A stretch of DNA of 9,950 nt. Source: Spirochaetaceae bacterium (GTDB taxonomy: Bacteria > Spirochaetota > Spirochaetia > Treponematales > Breznakiellaceae). The stretch lies in assembly GCA_031280115.1 (NCBI GenBank), contig JAITHF010000130.1:1-9950 (forward strand), written 5' to 3'. This document shows positions 1-6,193 of this stretch, one piece after another (the stretch's first letter is position 1; each line of letters begins with the position of its first letter). Both the position numbers and the translations under genes were made by a program. Below the pieces are notes generated by a model. The model was not told where the DNA came from, did no database searches, and worked only from the letters and a program-made list of their open reading frames with translations.

Positions 1-41
1 CCTCATGAACTTTGCGCCGTCCCTCATGAACTTTGGGCCGG
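1..41. repeat. Two tandem copies of a ~21-bp unit at the window edge
   Basis: The unit CCTCATGAACTTTGSGCCG occurs at 1-19 and again at 22-40, so the period is 21 bp. The copies differ at one base (C or G, written S). More copies may lie left of the window. The second copy runs straight into the 17-bp word GGCCGGATTTTCCCGCG (36-52), which recurs in reverse orientation at 4094-4110. A 10-bp word CCGGCGCGGG is also duplicated at 54-63 and 69-78. Nothing coding is seen in 1-161. Confidence 0.6.
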
Positions 42-130
42 ATTTTCCCGCGTCCGGCGCGGGAGTGGCCGGCGCGGGGGTATTAAACAGCAGGCGCGGC
101 GCGGTTCTAGCCGGAGCGCGCCGCCCTTGT

Positions 131-153
131 TATTATGCTGGTAGTAAAGGAGG
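131..153 (+). promoter_or_regulatory. Possible -10 element and ribosome binding site of the peptidase pseudogene
   Basis: TATTATGCT at 131-139 resembles a -10 element and is close to the TATTATACT found before the next gene (1623-1631). No good -35 hexamer lies at the usual distance. AAAGGAGG at 146-153 is a strong Shine-Dalgarno sequence 8 nt before the ATG at 162. It sets the start of the reading frame even though that frame is soon interrupted. Confidence 0.4.
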
Positions 154-161
154 ATGATTTT

Positions 162-1591
162 ATGAGTATGAGCAAAAAACTGCCCCTGTGCCTCATGGCG
201 GCATGGCTTGCGTGTGCGGGCCTGCGGGTGTTTTCCCAGGACTACCCCCAGAGGCGCGGTTCTTGACGGCGCGCTCTATGAACAAGTACCCAAGAAAGCG
301 GCGCTGCTCACCCGTTCCTACACGGCGCTTCCCGGGGCGGCTTCGCTGAAAGCCTACGCGCCTTACCCGGGCAATCAGGGCAGGTACGGCACCTGTACCG
401 GCTGGTCCAGCGCCTACGCCGCCCGGACGATTTCAGAATCCGTCGCGCTTAACCGGCTTGACCGCTTTCTTACCACCAGCAGCGTGTTCTCGCCGGTTTT
501 CATGTATAAAAGCGCGTTTCTCTTATTCAAGAATAATGGCAATCCCACAGGACACGAGGGCGCCGCGATTTCTTGGGTACTGGACGCGATGAAGCGCGAG
601 GGCGCGGTGAAGATGCAGGATTTTGAGAGGGCCGCGGACTTCCCGCGTATCGCCCTTGCCGCGTTTGCCGGCAGCCCCCGCTTTCCCATTGCCGGTTATG
701 TTGCGCTTTTCCCCGCCCGCTGGGGGCGGACCGGGGGACGAGCGGACAGGGGCGGTGAGGAAGAGCATTGCCGAAGGGAAGCCGGTTATTATCGGCATGA
801 ACTGCCCGGACTCGTTTTTCAAGGCGCAAGAGGCGTGGCAGCCTAGGGAGAGCCCCTACGACAAGTACGGCGGCCACGCGATGTGCGTGGCCGGGTATGA
901 CGACGCGGAGTACGGCGGCGCGTTTGAGGTGCAGAACAGCTGGGGTGCTGCCTGGGGAACCGGCGGGTACATCTGGATACCCTATTCTGTCTTTAACCAG
1001 TTTGCCGCCGAGGGCTATGAGATTATCGATAACCTTGCGGCGTATAAAAGCGCCGCGGAATACGGGGGGTTTGCGCGTATCGAAGTATACCATAGTCAGG
1101 AGGGTATGCCGGTCCGCTATAATAGCGGCGGGTATTACCAGACGATAAACGGGTACGCTTCCGGGACGCGGTTCCGGTATCTTTTGGGGAACGATAAGCC
1201 CGCGTATGTGTACGCCTTTGCAGGCGGTTCAGGCGGTCCGGGGACAACGCAAATCTTTCCCCCTGCGGGACAGAATATCTCGCCTGTGCTGGATTACCGC
1301 GAAAACGCGGCGGCCTTTCCCGGAGAGTATTCATGGATACGGCTCGACTAAAGAACGGGTACGGATTATCTTGTGGTGCTGTACGCGAAAGAGGCCGTCG
1401 ATTTGGACGCGATCCGCAGCCGGTTCGCCCGGGCCGGCGGCGCGTTTCCTGAGCGGGTGGCCAAGGCGGTGGGCGCCGATTATATACCGGCGGATCAGGC
1501 CCGCTATGAACCGGATTCGATGCGTTTCAGCGCTCAATCGCCGAATCCAAAAGCGGTGTCCGGCCTTTTGCTGGCAATAGACCACCGGTAA
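162..1591 (+). pseudogene. Papain-like (C1) cysteine peptidase with DUF4384-like C-terminal domain, disrupted
   Basis: The ATG at 162 follows a strong RBS and opens a signal peptide (KK, then a hydrophobic run ending near VFSQ). The frame stops at TGA 264, but the protein continues one frame on, after the CCCCC run at 244-248. That frame carries the oxyanion Gln (codon 376) and nucleophile Cys (394-396) in NQGRYGTCTGWSSAYA. Around 705-735 a second +1 shift is needed, near a GC hairpin. The third frame carries the catalytic His (875-877, GGHAMCVAGYD) and Asn (935-937, QNSWGAAWGTGGY). The tail resembles DUF4384 (FRYLLGNDKPAYVYAF, then TDYLVVLYAKE) and has an in-frame TAA at 1349-1351 before reading on to 1591. 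Intact, it would be a secreted peptidase of about 475 residues. All catalytic residues survive, so the decay is recent or some lesions are sequencing errors. The family call is firm; the DUF4384 call is from memory of the pattern. Confidence 0.8.
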
Positions 1592-1600
1592 AAAAAACTC

Positions 1601-1631
1601 TTGCCCCTAGGGGCGGGGAACGTATTATACT
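1601..1631 (+). promoter_or_regulatory. Probable sigma-70-type promoter of the CAP protein gene
   Basis: TTGCCC (1601-1606) and TATTAT (1623-1628) are separated by 16 bp and lie 33 nt before the start codon. TATACT (1626-1631) is an overlapping alternative -10 with a longer spacer. A short palindrome, GCCCCTAGGGGC, sits in the spacer at 1603-1614 and could be an operator, but this is only a possibility. An RBS AAGGAAGG follows at 1650-1657. Confidence 0.5.
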
Positions 1632-1663
1632 AGTGTACAGAGATTTTTTAAGGAAGGCTTTTT

Positions 1664-2353
1664 ATGTATAAACTGGCTGCTGTTTTTCTTTTCAGCGCCG
1701 CCGCTGTTTTCGGCGGGCCGGAGAACTGGGACATCCCCGCACTTGATACCGCGCGGAACGCCGCGTATCTTTCGGGCGTGGAAAAGGATATTATCCTTGA
1801 ACTTAATAAAGTAAGGAGCGATCCTAAAAAATACGCTGAACTGTATATCAAACCCCGGATAGCGCTTTTTGACGGGAAATCGCCTTTTGGCCCGAACTCG
1901 TACAAACTCCCCTCAGGCACCTATATGACGACCGCCGAGGGCGCGAAGGCCGTGCGGGAATGTTATAACGCCCTCAGGGCCGCTCCGAGCAGCCCGATCC
2001 TCATGCCGTCTTACGGGATGTCCCGGGCCGCGAAGGATCATGTCAATGATCAGGGGCCCCGGGGCGCGACCGGGCACAGCAGCAGCAGCGGCGCGTCCCC
2101 CTGGGACAGGCTGAACCGCTACGGCGCGTGGGGCAGGAATGTGGGGGAAAACATCTCCTACGGAAGCGTTACAGGGCAGGATATTGTGATCCAGCTGTTA
2201 ATCGACGACGGCGTGCCTTCACGGGGGCACCGGGAAAACAACATGAGCGGCGCCTTCGGGTTTGCCGGGGTTGGGGCGGGCGCCCATAAAAAATTCGGCT
2301 CCATGGCGGTTCTCGATTTTGCCGGGGAATACACGGAAAAAACGGAAAAATAA
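1664..2353 (+). CDS. Secreted CAP/SCP-domain protein
   Basis: This 229-residue protein starts with a signal peptide (MYKLAAVFLFSAAAVFG, cleavage near residue 17-18). The CAP (SCP/PR-1-like) domain spans about residues 38-222. It begins with a helix of the type seen in bacterial CAP proteins (EKDIILELNKVRSDPKKYAE, 40-59). The putative cleft residues are present: His126 (DHVNDQG), Glu162 (NVGENISYG) and His189 (RGHRENNM), with the GHSSSSGASPWDRLNRYG stretch (137-154) between. Length and motif order fit single-domain bacterial CAP proteins, whose biochemical role is mostly unknown. It should act outside the cytoplasm, in the periplasm or beyond. The start is supported by AAGGAAGG 6 nt upstream. 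It sits between a broken secreted peptidase and a TPR lipoprotein, all on the same strand. No terminator is obvious after it. Confidence 0.9.
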   Translation: MYKLAAVFLFSAAAVFGGPENWDIPALDTARNAAYLSGVEKDIILELNKVRSDPKKYAELYIKPRIALFDGKSPFGPNSYKLPSGTYMTTAEGAKAVRECYNALRAAPSSPILMPSYGMSRAAKDHVNDQGPRGATGHSSSSGASPWDRLNRYGAWGRNVGENISYGSVTGQDIVIQLLIDDGVPSRGHRENNMSGAFGFAGVGAGAHKKFGSMAVLDFAGEYTEKTEK

Positions 2354-2516
2354 AAGGGTTAAAACGCCCCGCCCGCAGGGGAGATCGCCGTGCGCGGCAG
2401 GAATGCGATCCCCTTGACCGGCAGAGCCGGCCTGATGCAGGATGTGCCACAGAAACCTCTGTAGAGGGCGCAGACGGGTGGTGTGGATGGTATGAACAGA
2501 GGGGGAAGAGATTTAC
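2354..2516 (+). other. Intergenic leader with small hairpins before the TPR gene
   Basis: No ORF is supported in these 163 bases. Small perfect hairpins are visible: CCGGC-AGA-GCCGG (2418-2430) and ACAGA-AACC-TCTGT (2449-2462). An imperfect stem GGGGAGATCGC / GCGATCCCC lies just upstream (about 2379-2413). None is followed by a T run, so they are not convincing terminators. An RBS-like GAGGGGGAAGAG precedes the ATG at 2517. Confidence 0.35.
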
Positions 2517-3338
2517 ATGAAAAGCAAGGGAATAGAGATCTTTGCCGACGCAGCACTTTTTATGGCGGGTTTGACGCTTGCGCTGTTAGGAGCCTGCTCC
2601 GCGCTGTCTAGGGACCCGGTAACATTCTTGAACCGAGGCAAAACCTATTATCAAGAAAGGGACATGGACCGGGCTATTGCAGAATTTAGCAAGGCTCTCA
2701 AGCTGGATCCTAATCTTGCGAAAGCTTACTACCATCGGGGCCGTGTATATAGCAACAATGTGTATGGTAATATAAGTCACAGTGACCTTGACCGGGCCGT
2801 TAAAGAAGACATGGACCGGGCCATTGCGGATTATAGTAAGGCTATCAAGCTGAAGTCGAATTACGCGGAGGCCTACTACCATCGGGGCCGTGCGTATGCT
2901 GACAACGGAGACTTCGGCCACGCTATTGCGGACTATAGCAAGGCGCATAAACGGATGCCGTATGAAGAATATGAACCGTATGACGCGGAGGCTTACTACT
3001 ATCGGGGCAATGTGTATCTCGAGAAAAGGGACTACGACCAGGCCATTGTGGATTATAGCAAGGCTATCAAGCTGAAGTCGAATACGGAGGCTTACTACAG
3101 CCGGGGCTATGCGTATGCTGACAACGGGGACTTCGACCGGGCCATTGCGGACTTCAGCCAGACTCTCAAGTTGGACCCGAATAACGCGGAGGCTTGTTTC
3201 AAGCTGGGCTTTGCGTATGCTCTCAAAGAAGATTACGACTACGCCATTGCGGACCTTTCCACCGCGCTGCACATCGATCCTCACCATGCCAACGCCAAGG
3301 AACTGGTTGAACTGGTGCAGCGCCTGCGGGAACAGTAA
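2517..3338 (+). CDS. TPR-repeat lipoprotein
   Basis: The 273-residue product has a charged start, a hydrophobic segment (residues 9-26) and LLGAC with Cys27. This is a relaxed lipobox of the spirochaete kind, so it is probably a membrane-anchored lipoprotein facing the periplasm. About six TPR units follow (roughly 34-69, 70-119, 120-159, 160-192, 193-226, 227-260). They share the core pattern AYYHRGRAYADNGDFxxAIADYSKAIKL. TPR arrays bind protein partners; no enzyme domain is present. Unit 2 carries an insertion of about 16 residues (NNVYGNISHSDLDRAVKE) that looks like a partial internal duplication of the DxDRAxxx segment. Unit 3 has a shorter one (PYEEYEPYD). The repeats are also visible in the DNA, for example GACTATAGCAAGGC. 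The start follows GAGGGGGAAGAG. The partner and process are not known. The DNA around its start resembles that of the broken gene just downstream. Confidence 0.88.
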   Translation: MKSKGIEIFADAALFMAGLTLALLGACSALSRDPVTFLNRGKTYYQERDMDRAIAEFSKALKLDPNLAKAYYHRGRVYSNNVYGNISHSDLDRAVKEDMDRAIADYSKAIKLKSNYAEAYYHRGRAYADNGDFGHAIADYSKAHKRMPYEEYEPYDAEAYYYRGNVYLEKRDYDQAIVDYSKAIKLKSNTEAYYSRGYAYADNGDFDRAIADFSQTLKLDPNNAEACFKLGFAYALKEDYDYAIADLSTALHIDPHHANAKELVELVQRLREQ

Positions 3339-3362
3339 ACAGAGGGAGAAGGAGTTATTTAC

Positions 3363-3700
3363 ATGAATTAGAGAAGAGAATTAAGGCACTCGCCGGGGCA
3401 ACACTTTTTATGACGAGTCTGGCGCTTGCCTATGCTGGTAGCGTTGACCATGACCGGATCATTAGGGACTTCTCTGCCGTGCTGGGACGTGGCGAAAGGG
3501 CTTGACCTAGCGTAACAAGTGCGTCGGCTGTTACCTGGGACGCAAAAGTCATTAAGGTTATGGTAACTCCTAATGACAATGTGAGCATAACTGCCGAGCT
3601 TTTCCTCAAATCTCCGTCTGATTTCACCAGTTTCTTTTACCATTTAATGCGTATTATGAATGATGCCCGGAATGAATTTTTAGAAAAGGTGCGGAGTTAG
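3363..3700 (+). pseudogene. Small secreted protein gene, frameshifted and with internal stop
   Basis: An RBS-like GGGAGAAGGAG precedes ATG 3363, but the frame reads ATG AAT TAG. One frame over, from 3365, a continuous protein appears: ELEKRIKALAGATLF, MTSLALAYAGS, then DHDRIIRDFSAVLGRGERA, a TGA at 3503-3505, and PSVTSASAVTWDAKVIKVMV and onward to EFLEKVRS with TAG at 3698-3700. Loss of one A in an original ATGAAATTAG explains the start defect: it would give MKLEKRIKALAG, a good signal peptide. The intact product would be about 112 residues, exported, of no family I recognise. The leader and signal-peptide region resemble those of the TPR gene just upstream (2495-2590). The two defects together argue for a dead gene rather than recoding. 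Confidence 0.6.
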
Positions 3701-3720
3701 CCGTCCCCGCCCGCCGGCAT

Positions 3721-3932
3721 AACGGCCGTCGTATGGCAGTCCCCGAAGGGGGATTCACGTGCTTCTTGCGCCCCCTGCGGGGGGTTTCAGGTGCTTCCTG
3801 CGGTGAGCGGGTTTGCGGGTTTAGTCACAACCCCGAAGTTGCGCCTCAGCGGAATTCGTAGGCGTTAGCGGCGCGGCGCAGGAAGCCTTTATGGGGGGTT
3901 TGGGGGAACTGGTTCCCCCAAATTCTCTTCGA
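3721..3932. repeat. Left arm of a long imperfect inverted repeat
   Basis: Blocks of this arm match the reverse complement of 4323-4493 in matching order. Examples are a perfect 20-bp block (3751-3770 with 4453-4472), a 17-bp block (3800-3816 with 4439-4455), a 15-bp block (3819-3833 with 4422-4436) and a 12-bp block (3841-3852 with 4403-4414). A 24-bp palindrome (TTTGGGGGAAC, 2-nt loop, GTTCCCCCAAA) lies at 3899-3922. This arm has an extra unit of about 30 bp (3771-3800) that is a diverged tandem copy of 3741-3770. Each unit opens with a small hairpin (CCCCGAAGGGG; CCCCCTGCGGGGG). Confidence 0.85.
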
Positions 3933-4134
3933 GAAGCGGCGGGGACTTGTAATACCGGTCCTTGACGTCCTGCATACAGGCAGCCAGATGCTCAAAGGCA
4001 ACACGGACGTGGGTGTTCAAGACTTCCGAGCGGCATGCAGGGTTGTGACCGCCCCGTAAAAAACGCGGCGCCGCCGGTTTGAAGCGCCGCCGGCGCGGGA
4101 AAATCCGGCCTAAGGAAGTCTTTCCTTGAGTCAG

Positions 4135-4168
4135 AAAAGTCTGTATCTGAGTCAAATACAGACTTTTT
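4135..4168 (+). terminator. Strong hairpin with T run inside the repeat element
   Basis: AAAAGTCTGTAT (4135-4146) pairs perfectly with ATACAGACTTTT (4156-4167) around a 9-nt loop, with a further T at 4168. Because the stem begins with A residues and ends with T residues, the shape works as a terminator on either strand. TGAGTCA occurs twice here, at 4127-4133 (within TTGAGTCAG) and in the loop at 4148-4154. The stem is AT-rich, so it could instead be a structural or recognition site of the element. Confidence 0.5.
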
Positions 4169-4247
4169 ACCTGCGGTTTTATGTTATCTTTCAGCATAGT
4201 ATACGGTTTGTTGCGGGATGGTGTTGTATGTTCCGGCCTGCCTGTTG

Positions 4248-4281
4248 AGCCTGCCCCAAATGCGCCCTGTGCAGGCTTTTT
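4248..4281 (+). terminator. Terminator-like hairpin in the repeat element
   Basis: AGCCTGC (4248-4254) pairs with GCAGGCT (4271-4277) around a 16-nt loop and runs into TTTTT (4277-4281). A second T tract (TTTTTTT) follows after GGGGGGC. It is oriented to stop + strand transcription coming from the secreted-protein genes before it reaches the convergent - strand gene at 4502. Confidence 0.4.
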
Positions 4282-4322
4282 GGGGGGCTTTTTTTACCGG
4301 CGCTGCGCTTCGCTTGCGCTTT

Positions 4323-4493
4323 TTAAAGAGAATTTGGGGGAACCAGTTCCCCCAAACCCCCAACCAACGGCTACCTGCGCTGCGCCTGTGCGTTATCGAA
4401 GCCCGCTGAGGCGCCGCTTCTGGGTTGTGACTAAACGTGCAAACCCGCTCACCGCAAGAAGCACGTGAATCCCTCGCAGGGGGTGAAACAGCC
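4323..4493. repeat. Right arm of the long imperfect inverted repeat
   Basis: This is the inverted partner of 3721-3932, shorter because it has only one copy of the ~30-bp hairpin unit. It carries the same 24-bp palindrome (TTTGGGGGAAC, CA loop, GTTCCCCCAAA) at 4333-4356. At its outer end AACAGCC-TCC-GGCTGTT (4487-4503) forms a perfect 7-bp stem that overlaps the stop codon of the outer membrane protein gene. The element therefore abuts that gene with no spare sequence. No target-site duplication is evident at the two outer ends. Confidence 0.85.
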
Positions 4494-4501
4494 TCCGGCT
4501 G

Positions 4502-6193
4502 TTAGTAGTGGTGGCCTATGCCGATAAAGAGTTCGTCCCATTTGGGAATGTCGTGGGTTTCCAGAAACTTGTTAAGGTTGTATCCCAAACTGGCGCGTAC
4601 ATAAAAACTCCGCATAAACGCGGGAAACACAATGACCTCCAACCCGATGCCGGTAAGCGTTCCGTTGGTGGAAAACGGAATGAACGGAATAGGCTCCTCT
4701 TCTTCCAGTTCGCCGCCGCCCCCCCAAGAAGCTTTGCTCCCCTTGAGGAGCGCTGTGTCCATAAAAAGGCTTAGGTGCATATCAAAGTCGAAAAACCGGA
4801 GTTTTCTCGTCTTAAACCATGCAGACGGGGCAAAATTAAGCACATGAAACGGGAAATCAAGGTTAAGGGAAAACATATACCCGCCGTGCTTGACAATAAC
4901 CGACCGGTCCAGTATCCCCCGCAAAACCCCGCCGGCCTCAACGTAATCAGGATAGGCGCCGGTTGAGTAAGTCTGGTCGAAAAACCACTGCTGGAACCGG
5001 AAGCGGCCTGAAATACCCAGAAAACGCGCGGCGATCTTGTGGCCGGCAACAAAAATGCCGTACTCGCTGTTCCAGCCGGCGCGGTAAAAATTGTAGGTGT
5101 TGCTGTTGCTCACCGACGCTTCAAGGCCGCTGCGGTAATTGCCGATCCAGTTTATCCGGCCAAACCCCAGACTGTGGCTGAGGGTAACGCCGGGGCCCTT
5201 GCGCCAGAACTCAATGTCCCTCCCGGGACGATAGCTTATGCTTTCGGAAACCGACGGGGTATAGGCCAGCTCCCCGAACCGGTCAATGTGAACGCCCAGA
5301 GGTATCTTCCAGGCTATACGCAGCGCGCTTGAGGTAAAGAATTCGGCGAAGCCCCCGTAGTCCTGCTTGTACCGCTCAGGATTTTCCTCGTGAAGGATAA
5401 AATCCTGCTCAAAGCCGATAGTAAGGGTTGTCCGTTCAACAGGAATCTCAAGGGAAAGGCCGCTGACGTTCTTATACGCCAAGAGACCGTCGCCGTCCTC
5501 CAGCGTATAAGAGAAAAAATGGTCGAAATCAATGTTCCAATTAAAGCCGAAAGCCTTAAACGGCGTGTTCGTGTCAATTTCAGCCTTGAATACGTCTTTG
5601 ACCGAACCTACTACCGAGCTCCCCTCTTTATGTTCGTAGCCCAAATCAATCCGCAAGGGCGTCATAAGCCCCAAAAAGTTATAATCCCTGGCCTTGATGA
5701 TAAGCTCGAAGCCGCTGTTAGAATCAAACTTGGGATAGGGCAGGGCGATAATGTTCCAGGTGTCTTTTACGGTAACAAGAAGATCTACCGGCACAAGGCC
5801 CTTGGAATCAGGCTCCCCCAAGGTGTAGTCGATTGCCACGGTTTCAAGCACCCGCTGGTTGCTGAGAAGCTGGGTCTTGGCGGTAATATACCTGTCCAGC
5901 GCGTCTTTGCCCGGTATCTTTTCACCAATGGCAAACTCCCCGTGATACATAAGGGACGAAGGGCGGCTCCGTCCGGTTACGTTAAAATCAACTGCCCTTA
6001 TGGTAAAGAGCGCGGATTCAAGGCCTGCCTTTTCTTGCGGCGGCGCCTCCGCCTCCGCCGCCTCCGGCGCGCCTTCCTGGGGCTCGATGATTTCTTGTTT
6101 CAGCGCGTCATCTTCCGGCAGGGCGCTTTCTTCCTGCCCGAACACCAGCGCGGGCAGCATAAAAAAGAGAAAAAACAGCCTTTTCCGGGTCAT
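4502..6193 (-). CDS. Omp85/BamA-like outer membrane beta-barrel protein with one POTRA-like domain
   Basis: This 563-residue protein opens with a signal peptide (MTRKRLFFLFFMLPALVFG, cleaved before Gln20). An acidic, Ala/Pro/Glu-rich linker follows (about 21-57). One POTRA-like domain spans about 62-145, from FTIRAVDFNVTGRS to VPVDLLVTVKDTW. The rest is rich in alternating aromatic/polar strands (for example FELIIKARDYNFLGLMTPL, 162-180) and ends in DELFIGIGHHY, as expected of a barrel inserted in the outer membrane. BamA itself has five POTRA domains, so this is a short relative, closer to patatin-/D15-type single-POTRA proteins. Its cargo is unknown. The start is well set: GGAGG at 6201-6205 lies 7 nt upstream, inside aroB, and the ATG directly follows the aroB stop. 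It is therefore likely translated from the aroB transcript. The stop codon lies inside the outer hairpin of the inverted repeat. Confidence 0.85.
   Translation of the reverse strand: MTRKRLFFLFFMLPALVFGQEESALPEDDALKQEIIEPQEGAPEAAEAEAPPQEKAGLESALFTIRAVDFNVTGRSRPSSLMYHGEFAIGEKIPGKDALDRYITAKTQLLSNQRVLETVAIDYTLGEPDSKGLVPVDLLVTVKDTWNIIALPYPKFDSNSGFELIIKARDYNFLGLMTPLRIDLGYEHKEGSSVVGSVKDVFKAEIDTNTPFKAFGFNWNIDFDHFFSYTLEDGDGLLAYKNVSGLSLEIPVERTTLTIGFEQDFILHEENPERYKQDYGGFAEFFTSSALRIAWKIPLGVHIDRFGELAYTPSVSESISYRPGRDIEFWRKGPGVTLSHSLGFGRINWIGNYRSGLEASVSNSNTYNFYRAGWNSEYGIFVAGHKIAARFLGISGRFRFQQWFFDQTYSTGAYPDYVEAGGVLRGILDRSVIVKHGGYMFSLNLDFPFHVLNFAPSAWFKTRKLRFFDFDMHLSLFMDTALLKGSKASWGGGGELEEEEPIPFIPFSTNGTLTGIGLEVIVFPAFMRSFYVRASLGYNLNKFLETHDIPKWDELFIGIGHHY

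Larger units (their letters stand above)
3933..4322. other. Core of the inverted-repeat element, no convincing gene
   Basis: About 390 bases lie between the arms. They contain a GC-rich stretch with a direct repeat GCGCCGCCGG (4068-4077 and 4084-4093). The 17-bp word CGCGGGAAAATCCGGCC (4094-4110) is the reverse complement of 36-52. A third partial copy of the arm word GGGTTGTGAC lies at 4040-4049. Two hairpins with T tracts follow and are listed separately. One minus-strand frame (3889-4197) is open for 102 codons but has no RBS and crosses repeat DNA, so it is not called as a gene. Confidence 0.5.

Noticed and set aside
2586..3287. Long - strand open frame of 233 codons
   Set aside because: It is antisense to the TPR gene. 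The repeated codon pattern of the TPR units keeps the opposite frame open, and no RBS or family features are seen.
3503..3534. TGA in the small secreted protein followed by a stem GTAACA/TGTTAC, a possible selenocysteine site
   Set aside because: The same gene also has a frameshift at its start, the loop shows no convincing SECIS features, and nothing else suggests a selenoprotein. A dead gene is simpler.
3721..4493. CRISPR array
   Set aside because: The repeats are inverted arms and two diverged tandem units. There are no regularly spaced identical repeats with unique spacers, and no cas genes.
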